This document shows positions 1-9,829 of a stretch of 64,000 nucleotides of DNA, one piece after another. Within the stretch, counting starts at the first letter, position 1; each line of letters opens with the position of its first letter. Under the pieces are notes generated by a model. That model was not told the origin of the DNA, did no database searches, and saw only the letters and a list, made by a program, of their open reading frames with translations. Origin of the DNA: Tetrastigma voinierianum (lineage: Eukaryota > Streptophyta > Magnoliopsida > Vitales > Vitaceae); NCBI GenBank assembly GCA_016808115.1, contig JAEQBH010005101.1, positions 124,001 to 188,000 of the forward strand. Reading direction: 5' to 3'. A program made the translations under genes and the position numbers.

Positions 1-120
1 CCTGGTCTTAGACAAGTTGGACGCCTATAATTCTATAAGCCATATCCAAAGGCAATAGATAGAGAGAATCCTTACCTAAGGGGGTATAGAATTCTTGAAT
101 TCTCTTTATTTTTTAAAGAA

Positions 121-1288
121 AATGGATAGTCTACCTTGGAGCATGTGGCTAGATTCACAGTGTAGTGTGGGGAATTGGCCAACTATGAAAATTTCTCCTA
201 TCTCAAACTCGGGTTATTTCCTAACTCATTAATAGGAGCTGCTTTTACTTGGTATGCAACATTGCCAAGGAATTATATCATGAGTTAGCAAGAAATGAAG
301 AGAGTTCCACACACAATTCTTTAAAGCAGAACCTGAGATTTGCATAGCAGAATTATCAAGGGTAACCCAAAGGGGTGGAGAATCAGCAGAGTAATTTATC
401 ACTCTTTTCAAAAGAATGAGGAATAGATGCAAAATCCATCTCCCATAAATAGAGTGCATGAAGATAGCATAAAGGGGACTTGATATAGAGTTGAGGAAGA
501 AGTTTCAAGGTATGGAGTCTGCGGGCTTCTGGCAAACTGCCAAGGCGTGGCCAGAGTATGAAGAATTACCAAAGAAAAAGTCACAGAAAGACCTCCCATG
601 GCTTACAACCCGGAGGTCAATTATGAAAAATCAGAAGAGCGTATCTCCAAGTAATGTGTTCCTTCATATGTCCTCTACTGGTGAAGAAAGCGCCTAACTT
701 ATGGAAGAAGTCACAGACCTCAAATAAACAAGCACAACATCCTTTTGATGTGGCAAAGACTCCAGGGAAATCTTTACTCTCAAGGAGAAATTCACGCTTC
801 CAAGATCACCAACTCCCCAAAGAAGAGGAACTTAGGGGAAAAGTATATTGTAAGTATCATAACTCCTCGAATCATGGTACTAATTCTTATTGAAGTTTCA
901 AGAGTATTATCTAAGACAGGATCAACAAGGGAATACTGAAGTTCCTTGAGAAAAAGAGGCCATGGTGGTTGATGAAGATCCTTTCCCACCAATGGCTTCA
1001 GTCAACATAGTTGCTATGGATCTGAAAGCAGTTTTGAATGAAAAGAAGGATGAGAAGTTTTCTCCTGATGTCAAGATAAGAAAGGTATGGATTCCTAAAC
1101 AATATATGGTTCATAAGGATGAATTGGCAATAAAAGGAAAAGTGTCTACTTGTAGAGAAAAGGGAAATGATGGAAGGTATCCATACCATTCAAAACAAGA
1201 AATCAGGAAGGCGAAACCCTCCAAAGAAAAGAATGTCTTTCCAAAAGAGAGTCATACTTTTCCAGATGGAAAGGGCAGGAACACTTAA
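121..1288 (+). pseudogene. Element A gag remnant
   Basis: Residues near 125-290 match the plant retrotransposon gag pattern: an EHVARFT-like stretch, then LFPNSL and a TWYATLP motif. A segment at 491-640 continues the gag C-terminal half (FQGME ... EYEELPK). Around 835-1010 there is a CKYHNSSNHGTNS stretch followed by VDEDPFPPMASVN, typical of the region between gag and protease in Tat-group elements. The frame is broken by stops and shifts near 283, 390, 455, 690 and 890. The same gag occurs in element B at 55205-56040. No start codon is assigned because the frame enters from outside the window. Confidence 0.78.
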
Positions 1289-1799
1289 AGGAAGAAAATA
1301 CCTCTAAGGTTTGTTGTCCCTCCTCCTGTTCCACCTGGACAAAAGTGGCATGTGGTGCATCATAAGAAATTTCCTCAAAAGCTCACCAAAACTCATAAAA
1401 GAATGATGCAAAGACTGAGAGCAATGAAGAAAAGGAAATTACTTGAAGAAATTCCATAGGAAAAACCAAAAGAAACAGAGAATCTGAAATAAGAAATAAG
1501 GCCTACTTCAAAGAAAACCAAACTTGGAAGGAAGACTACAGAAGATGAGGAGTCTAGTTGTAGATCTGATGAAGAAATGGAGTTGAGAACTATTCCCGAT
1601 GTGTAAATTTCCACTTTCTTTCAATGTCCTAATATTTAACTTTACTACACTCTTTCAAGTCAAAAAGAAATGGAGGAAAGCTTAGTAGAGGGTAAGAAAT
1701 GTAATACTTCCAGAGGAAAAGTACGGTGAGGTAATTCACCACTAGTTCCCTCCGAAAAAAGTCGAGCCTGTAAGGTGATACTGGAAAAACCTACTATAA

Positions 1800-2150
1800 A
1801 GATGACAAGGCACATAAGACCTCTATACTTGAGAGCACACTTTATTGGTAAATCAGTGTCCAAGATATTAGTGGATAATGGATCAACAGTCAATGTGATG
1901 ACATTAAGAAACATAAGTGTTTGTATTAGCTTTTACTAGAGAAACTTCTGGGCATCTAGGCGTACTCCCCATCGGGACATTTCCATCGGCAAGTGGATCT
2001 CATTTATCAACTTTCTTTATGATTAATTCTACTGCTAATTATAATGCTTTGTTAGGAAGAGACTGGATTCATGCCAATTGGTGTGTGTCCTCCTCCTTTC
2101 ACCAATTTTTATTGTTTTGGAAAGGTGATGAAGTAGAAGTGGTATGAGTA
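1800..2150 (+). pseudogene. Element A aspartic protease remnant
   Basis: The motif ILVDNGSTVNVM near 1867-1905 is the retropepsin active site in its plant gypsy form, where the usual pattern is LVDxGSxxNxM. About 50 codons later, after a frame change, LLGRDWIHANWC (about 2050-2090) is the conserved segment that follows the protease flap in Tat-group polyproteins, and FHQFLLFWKGDEVEVV leads into the linker before RT. The active-site aspartate is present, but a frameshift and stops near 1938 and 2146 break the domain. It would have processed the polyprotein in an intact parent. Confidence 0.75.
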
Positions 2151-2511
2151 GACAAACATCCTATCATTGCAACTTCAAATTCTGTTGAGCCCAGTTACTA
2201 TGACCAAGAATTTGGTCCAATAAATTTTTTATTCAAAGGCAAAAAGAATAATGAGACTCCAAGGGAAATATACATGGAGTCAAGAGATGCTGGTGACATT
2301 CAAGACTAAGTTGTCAAACTTCTTAAGACAATTGCTATCGTGCCTTTCAGGCTGATAAAGGGTTTGGTCATTGAGGAGATTGATGACTAAGTATTTTCAT
2401 GAAGAGAATGCAACCGTTACAGCTGCTGTGGCCGCGTCATTCAAAATGCAAATGTAACAAGTTACTGAAAAAGTTGCAGAAGAACAGTTCCAAGACATTT
2501 GTGGAGCTAAA

Positions 2512-3515
2512 ATGATTTATGAAGAAGAATCATATGAAGATGAAGAAGAAATTCAAATCGAAGATTTGGAGAAAGCTCATCCTAAAAGGGAAGACAACAA
2601 GCCTCAAGTACATGATCCTATGGAAGAAGTCAACCTTGGTACTGTGAAAGAGCCAATGATTACTTACATCAATTCTCCCTTATTTACTAACTTGAAGGAA
2701 TAGATCATTTCATTGTTATAGGAATTCAAAGATTGCTTTACTTAGAATTATGACGAAATGCTAGGATTGGATAGAGGTCTTGTGGAACATCGCCTTCACA
2801 TCAGGCCTGAATTCCATCATTTCCAACAACCACCTAGAAGAATGTCCAAGGAAGTAGAGCTAAAGGGGGAAATTGAGAAACTATTGAAGGCCAAATTCAT
2901 CAAGCCTACAAGATATGTTCAATGGTTACCGAATATTGTTCATGTGATGAAGAAAATGGAAAACTTCGAGTATGTGTGGATTTTAGAGATTTAAATGTTG
3001 CTACTCCCAAGGATATATATGTGATGCCTATTGTAGACATGTTAGTTGATTCTACTACTAATAATGAATTGTTACCCTTTATGGATGGTTTCTCTAGTTA
3101 CAACCAGATTTTAATAGCAATAGAAGATATACCTAAGATCGCATTTAGATGTCCTAGCTCCATAGGGACATTTGAATGGCTAGTCATGCCTTTTGGTCTA
3201 AAAAATGCAAGTGCAAGTTACCAAAGGACAATAAATGCCATTTTCTATGACTTGCTAGGCCACCACATGGAAGTATACATTGATGATATTATGGTTAAAT
3301 CTAAAAGAGCCAATGAACATGCAAATCGTCTAAGGAAAAGTTTTGAGAGGATGAGACATCATCAATTGAAGCTTAATTCACTCAAATGTGCATTTGGAGT
3401 TCGTGCTAGGAATTTTCTAGGGTTCCTAGTTTTCCAAAGAGGGATAGAAGTAGATCATAACAAAGCAAAAGCTATTGCTTTATCCAATGCTCCACAAAAT
3501 AAGAAAGAACTCTAA
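2512..3515 (+). pseudogene. Element A reverse transcriptase remnant
   Basis: The best preserved part is 2922-3515, open for 197 codons. It shows the first catalytic aspartate in LLPFMDGFSSYNQI, the MPFGLKNA motif, and the YIDDIMVKS box near 3275-3300 that supplies the two other catalytic aspartates. The upstream piece 2758-2994 (RRMSKEVEL, EKLLKAKFIKPTRY) is RT N-terminal sequence in another frame; the shift lies near 2940-2960. The acidic stretch 2512-2700 is the protease-RT linker. A TAA at 3513-3515 cuts the domain just before KFLGQVNY. The enzyme would copy element RNA to cDNA; here it cannot be made as one chain. Confidence 0.88.
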
Positions 3516-4620
3516 AAGTTCTTGGGTCAGGTAAATTATTCAAGAAGATTTATCTCTAACTTGGCAAGTAAAACTAAGGAATTCTCTGACTTGGTGAAGC
3601 TGAAAGATATGAAAGTGTTTAGGTGGGAGGAACAACATCAAGCAGCCTTTGACAAAATCAAAGAGTACCTCGCTAAACCTCATATTTTAATGTCTCATAT
3701 ACAAGGTTGCCCGCTTAAATTATATTTATCAATCACAAATGAGTCAAGAGGTTCTCTTTTAGCACAAAACAATTCTAAAGGTCATGAGTGTCAGATATTA
3801 TTTTGGTAGGCCTGTAAACTGGTAAACAAGATATACTCTAATTGAAAATTTATATTTGGCCTTCTACTTTTCATGTACTAAACCGAAACATTACTTGATC
3901 AAGTCTCGAGTTATGTGGTTTCTCATACCTAATCTTCTTTATGGAAGACATGCTTAACCTACCGCTAATTACAAGTGAGGAGGATTAGTAAATGGTTCCG
4001 CTTTGTCGACCACCTTGGTTTATTTTTCCCACATAAATTCCGGCTGGTGGACAAGCATCAGGTAGATTTCCTAGGCGATCATCCTTCCTTAGAGATTGGA
4101 ACAAAGGAAAGCATGGAGCTGGGAATCTATGGAGCAAAAAAAGAGCCTTGAATCCTCAAATTTGATGGTTCAAGCAAAGAGAAGTCAATCAGTGTAGGAA
4201 TAGTGATCATCTCACCAAGGGGAGAAAATACTACATTGTCTTTCAATCTGGCCTTTGAATGCACTAACAATCAAATCGGCAGAAGCCTAGGGTGATCGCT
4301 TAGAGATCCCATCGAGTCATTGGGAAAATATGTTCGTGTCACTATATTCCTAATCGGGTACTTCAAGAATTAATGTGGGAGTACGGCGCAAAGCTGCTAT
4401 GCAAGACCTTACTTTACTGCTGCCATTCAATTGTTAGACTCTTTTGACAATGTGAAATTTGAACATGTGCGTAGGGAATCAAACTAGGAGGTTGATGAGC
4501 TTGCTCAAATAGCTTTTGGTGTGAAAAGGGGTGAAGAATTGACCCATAAGCTCATCATGATGTTAGCCAGTTGAATCACCCCTTCAATTTCGAAAAGCGG
4601 GGGATCAACTCGCATCTTCA
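3516..4620 (+). pseudogene. Element A RT connection and RNase H remnant
   Basis: Sequence 3516-3810 (KFLGQVNYSRRFISNLASK, then FRWEEQHQAAFDKIKEYL) is the thumb and connection region after gypsy RT. Near 4145-4270, LKFDGSSK followed by SVGIVIISPRGE resembles the extra RNase H of Tat-group elements, which begins with an FDGS motif holding the first catalytic aspartate. Near 4440-4560, FDNVKFEHVRRESN then DELAQIAFGV is the end of that RNase H. Between 3810 and 4140 there are stops in all plus frames and similarity is weak. Domain limits are approximate. Confidence 0.68.
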
Positions 4621-4639
4621 ATAATGACGGAATATTAAG

Positions 4640-5880
4640 CCGGAGATTGAGATCAGGAGTTCAAGAGCATTTAGAAAAACCCGCACAAGAGGGTTCTCAC
4701 ATAACGAAGGCTCAAGCTAGAACTTTGTTCTACAAGGAGAGCTACAAAAAGGATTCGATAAGCACATCGTGCTTATCTTTTCTAAATAGCATGGGAAGTT
4801 ATGAAGCAGTTCATGAAGGGGCTCTTGTATTCATCAATCTAGGGTAAAAAATGAATGCTGAACAGAATATTAATGCACTATTTTCAATTTTTACCATTCT
4901 AAAAGATTACATCACCTACTCCAAAGGTTGTTAGCAGTTCCAGAAATATGAAAGCATTAAGAGGATTCTTGATGTTGAATTGCATTTAATAGTAAACCCA
5001 TGGCCATTCAGAGGGTGGGCCATGGATTTGATAGGGAAGATTCATCCAGCATCATCAAAGGCACAAATTCCATCCTAGTTACTACGCACTATTTTTCACT
5101 AAGCGTGGTAAAGGCAAGTACTATCAAGAAAGCATAACAGAAGGATGTGATTAAGTTAATCAAGGAGCAGATTATTCATAGGTTTGGAATTCCCTAATCT
5201 ATCACTACTGATCAAGGAACAATGTTTACTGGGGAAGAAATGAATTATTTTTCTGCGAACTATGGAATACAACTCATCAGATCAACTCATTTTTGTGCCC
5301 AAGCCAATGGACAAGCAAAAACATCTAACAAAGTGTTGATAGGAATTTTGGAGAAAATGCTTGAGGAGAATCCTAGAGATTGGCATAGGATTTTATCAGA
5401 GACGTTGTGGGCCTACAGGACTTCCAAAAGAAGCTCTACAAGGGTAAGTCATTTTTCTCTTACCTATGGACAAGATGTAGTACTCCTAATGGGAGTAGGG
5501 GTGCCTTCTCTAAGATTTTCCAAGAAATATGGTCTTACTCTTCAAGAGTACAGTGAGGCCATGATGATGGAACTCAAATCGGTAGATGATAGAAGAATAC
5601 AATCTTTCAACTATATGTTGATTCAGAAAAATAAAGTGGCTCAGACTTATAACAAGAGAATCTAAAGTGGTGCTTTAAAGTAGGCGAGTTTGTTTGGAAA
5701 ATTATGCTGCCAATTTGTTCTAAAGACAAATAATTAGGCAAATGGTCTCCCAACTGGGAGGGACCTTTCAAAGTGCATCAAGTACTACCTAGAAATGCAT
5801 ACTGGTTAGCAAACCTACAAGGAGAGCCACACAAGAGGTTCATCAATGGGAAATACTTGAAAAAGTACTTCCCTACCATG
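4640..5880 (+). pseudogene. Element A integrase remnant with a substituted catalytic residue
   Basis: The catalytic core begins near 5005 with WAMDLIGKIHPASS (first D). The second D is in TTDQGTMFTGEEM near 5200-5235. The segment SANYGIQLIRST then QANGQAKTSNKVL (5250-5340) is where the third catalytic residue should be; the codon at 5318-5320 is AAA (Lys), where the family has Glu. ENPRDWHRILSETLWAYRTSKRSST (5368-5445) is the conserved core end, and 5740-5880 (WEGPFKVHQVL ... NGKYLKKY) is the C-terminal domain in another frame. Region 4640-4850 is a poorly conserved spacer. A stop at 5663 precedes the C-terminal part. Confidence 0.83.
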
Positions 5881-5920
5881 TGTTCCATGACATTTAAAGG
5901 GGTAATGTTAGGAGAATGTT

Positions 5921-6240
5921 CTATGTTTTGGAATAAAGTAAACTTTTTAGCCACTGTTTCTCAAGCATTCGAGTTCTCTAGCATGGTACCTTGTTCTATT
6001 CTATGTTTTGGAATAAAGTAGGCTTTTTAGCCATTGTTTCTCAAGAATTCAATTTCTCTAACATAGTACCTTGTTCTATTCTATGTTTTGGAATAAAGTA
6101 GGCTTTTTAGCCACTATGTTCTCAAACATTAAAGTTTATCTAGTATGATACTTTGTTCTTAGTTTTGGATAAACATATATCCAGTAGGCATTTTAGCCAT
6201 TGTTTCTCAAATATATAAATTTGTCTAACAACATACATAA
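5921..6240 (+). repeat. Four-copy 80-bp tandem repeat downstream of integrase
   Basis: Units start at 5921, 6001, 6081 and about 6161. The first three open with CTATGTTTTGGAATAAAGTA and contain a TTTTTAGCCA core followed by GTTTCTCAA or TGTTCTCAA; the fourth is more diverged. The period is exactly 80 bp for the first two steps. Position directly after the integrase C-terminus matches the known habit of Tat/Ogre elements to carry tandem repeats between integrase and the 3' LTR. Confidence 0.9.
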
Positions 6241-8555
6241 AATTAATATATCGCAAAGAGGTTTCATGTACCACCGCTTGTCAAATCTCTCCAATGTTTC
6301 GTATCTGCATCAATGGTACGCAATATATAGTCTCAAAGAAAGTAGGTCCTCTTCTCAGACCCACTTTTAATAAAAATAGAGTTACAACCGCCGTTCCCTG
6401 AACATTAACACATATCAGCGTAGGCTAAATGCCTTCTTGATCAGCTAATGCAATATTAGGTACAGATGTCGCGTGTGTTGGTGTTGAGTGATTTTTCACC
6501 ACCATTCATACACATCAGCTTTATAAAGGCAGGCTGTTGCAGCTTGTGATCCACCAACCGTATCTGTAGCGATTTGTAAGTGTATGTCTGGTGGCCGGAA
6601 CGGTTTTTGCAATTGTTCATATGCATTCAACACATCAAGATGAGCTAGTGCTACTTTAGTCACTATTTATTAATCCTTATTTATCAGAAATGTGCTATGA
6701 TGTAAGTGCACGATGAGTCTCAGTAACAACAGAATCAAGTACATCTTAGGAAGACATTCTAACTCTCTTCTTTCCACCAAGCAAAAATGGTAGGCCGATG
6801 GCCACCTAGCAAGAGTAGGAAAGGGAGATACTAGCCTCAGGACAATCACTTGTCATTATAGGCTTTGGAATACAAAAGCAAAGAGAGGATAACGCAAGGA
6901 GCATAGGCAAGAAAGAGACTTTACAATTGAAAAAATGCCAAATAAATGGCTACAAAGCTCCTAAGTCAAAATCTCATCAGTTTATGATTGTTCGGAAATG
7001 TTAAAGTCATATCATGGAGAAATCAAAAGAACGGAAGGAATCCCAATATCCAAGGCAATGCCGGCAAGATGCATCAATTTCTTGTAACTCTGAAGCCAAC
7101 CTGGTTGTCACATCGCGTCGGGAAGCTAAGAAATGGCCCAAGGACTCGGCTTTCTATAGATGCTCAAGTCGTTGAGCCTTTATGGCTTCACCTTGCTCCA
7201 CTATTGATACGTTCTTTCTGAGCATTTAGTCAGTAAATAGCTTACTCAACCGTTGCATAGCTTGTTTCTTGGCAAGTTGAGCTTGCTCAAATTATGTCTT
7301 TTGTCTCTTTAAGGCATCTAATTTGGAGGAAATCTCCATGTTGGATTTCAAAGCACAATCCAAGACAAGGAAAATAGAAGAAGTCTAAGCTAAAGCCTTT
7401 GAAATGAAAATCTTATACAGAGGCACTTTGGAAGAGTGAGTGCAACACCGCAGAGAGATGCACAAGAGCGACTAAGATTTGGTCCGGGGAAGCGGGTCAA
7501 GCGAAGCAAATGGCTATACCGAGGCTTGAAGCTAGAGCTACGTTTGAATCTATAGGACGTACTAGGGTGGAGTGGCGGGAAGTAGTGGAGTCCAAGAAAG
7601 ACAAGTCCAAGACGAAATCCGTCTCTACTTGTAATAGAGCTAATCTGAGGTGAGGAAACCTACAAGGTAAGGAAAGCATAAGGGCAGGAGAACAAAATAC
7701 AAGAGAAGATGAAGGTGAAGAACTAAGCAGGGAAGGAGTAGGTCGTATGCTCATCTTGACCTTCTCAGACCAGTGGTAACCCTTTCATCTAAGAGCCCTC
7801 ACGAATACGTGCTCACGAGGGTACACCTTTGCTAGTATCTTGTGAATTATCCTCACTTAAAGCCTCTTCTCCATAGGTGGACCCTTGCTCATTATCCTCA
7901 GAGGGATCTTCTACTTCTTCCAATCTGTTGGGGATCATCAGCGATTATTAGATAAATCAAGCGATGGGAATTTGGTTTGCAAGGCGACAAAACAAGTGGG
8001 GTTTGGAAGAATTCACTATCCTCGAGAAAGATTGGGATTTTTAGGCTGACTATTGGAAGTAGTTTTCTTCTCCTTTGCCATCTTGAGTTTCTTGGTAGGC
8101 TTACTAGGAGAAGAAGTCAATCGTGCAGAAAAATGAGGAAATCAACACAAGGTAAATTTATGAATAAAAATGTAGCAAATGATTCTTTTACTTGTAATGG
8201 GAAAGCAAGGCGAGAAGCTCGTCAGCTCACACGATATTCACTAAGTAAGAAGGATGGAGCGGAGTGGATGGGAGGTAATCCCGATGGAGCATAGAAGAGT
8301 TTGATGTTCATGTCGGTGTCTATCTGAGCTCTAAGTCCTTGTGAGAGGCAAATGACGTAAAGCTGGAATGAATTGTTGAAAACCAAACTAGCAAGCTTAA
8401 AGATAAGGAAGGTAGGGCTATATACTAGCCGAGAATGCAGACATCGAAGATGAAAAGGCGAAGCAACCTCCTAAAATAAGTACTCTACAAGCGGTACTAG
8501 CAGAGGCCAAAGGACTCTCAAAGTCATGTAGATACAATTAGGATGGAGCCAAAAT
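6241..8555. other. Element A accessory region without a readable gene
   Basis: This 2.3-kb stretch lies between the 80-bp array and the recognisable antisense gene. Open frames here are short and none shows a domain I recognise. A minus-strand frame at 7497-7754 lies downstream of the antisense plant-mobile-domain gene and could be its degraded C-terminal part, but no motif supports that. It is probably internal sequence of the retrotransposon. Confidence 0.4.
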
Positions 8556-9420
8556 CTAATTCCAAGCTGAGATATGTACAAAATTAGACCTCAAGAATAG
8601 GTGTACCAATGACTGATCTACTAATTCCAAGAAGAAAGACATAAGATCATCAGAGGGCATCGTACGTAGAGAATGCGCCACATGAAGTCCCAAAATTTTA
8701 TAATAGGTAAGTTCCCTATCCGAAAGTTCTGGAAAATATGCAAAGAACCACATCTGTATGAACCACAAGGCACCACCAACTTTATGGTAAGGCTTATCAA
8801 AAACATATTTACTCATGGCTTGATAAATTGAGGCCAAGAGTAAAGTGCCTAAGGCATAAGGCCAACCTAGAGCAAGTGCCTTCGCCAATGGTAAGTACTC
8901 CATGGCGGGTTTTCCAAAGCTAGGAAAAAAACACATATCGGCATAGGAGAACCCATAGAAACTCAACATGCTCAGTCGTCGATGAAACCTCAGTAAAGTC
9001 ATGCAATTTCCGGATAATGGCAGAGTACTAAATTTAAGTGGTAGAGGAAACCTCTATAGCTAGAAGAGAAAAGTCCTTAATATCAAGTAGACATAGCGCA
9101 TCGACACCCCGAATAGGTAGGCCCGTGAGAATGGTAATATCTCTCAATGTGATGGATATGAGGCCAAAATGAAGTAGGAAAGAGTTAATACTCTAGGACC
9201 ATAATCTCAGCGCAACACTCATCAACTCCATGTCAAGTGAAGTATTTACAGTAGTAAGATGAATGAACTGCTCAATCCCCAATACTATCCAAAGTCCTCT
9301 AAAATGCGGGGACAACCTAGTAACCACACACCCTATCCTTCTGAAGCCCTTGGCCATGATTTGGCCGGATTTACCCTAGGTCGTAACTTCTTTCCAAGAA
9401 GTAGTTTGGTTGTTGATCTC
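8556..9420 (-). pseudogene. Antisense plant mobile domain (aminotransferase-like) protein carried by element A
   Basis: Read on the minus strand from about 9420, the sequence shows LHFGLISITLRDITILTGLPIRG (about 9200-9135, shortened: ISITLRDITILTGLP), then FFPSFGKPAMEYLPLAK, LGTLLLASIYQAMS, and GGALWFIQMWFFAYFPEL in one 148-codon frame (8556-9002). These are the successive hallmark blocks of the plant mobile domain family (PMD, annotated as aminotransferase-like), whose members include MAIN/MAIL1 and many transposon-borne copies. A stop and a frame change near 9050-9190 separate the N-terminal block from the rest. The gene is antisense to the retrotransposon and sits between integrase and 3' LTR, where Tat-type elements are known to carry extra antisense genes. 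Biochemical function is unknown. Confidence 0.78.
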
Positions 9421-9829
9421 AATGGGAAAGGGAAATTAGGTGGAGAAGAGGATGCTCCTCCAAGAGAATTTGTGAACTCTAGCCTAGGTAAAGGGGGAAG
9501 AATAGTATTGTAAAGAAGAAAAAAAGGTCAGAGCTAGCACAGATTAAGGAAGAAATAGCACATATTTGGATTACCTTGATGAAGATTGAATTAAGTTGGA
9601 AGCCATAGAACCAGCATAAGAAGCTCCTAAAGAAACAAACACAAAAAAGAAATAGTCATGACAAGGGTTTAAATCTTAGGCTTCAAGGCTGAGAAATAAT
9701 CAACATGGCCGTAATCTATATGGTAGAAAGCTACATGTAAGTCGTTTCCGCTGGTAGACAAAGCGATCTACAATCTAATAAAGAAAAAGTTCAAGTTCAA
9801 GTGAAAGGTCACTCAACCTGAGGTTGTTG

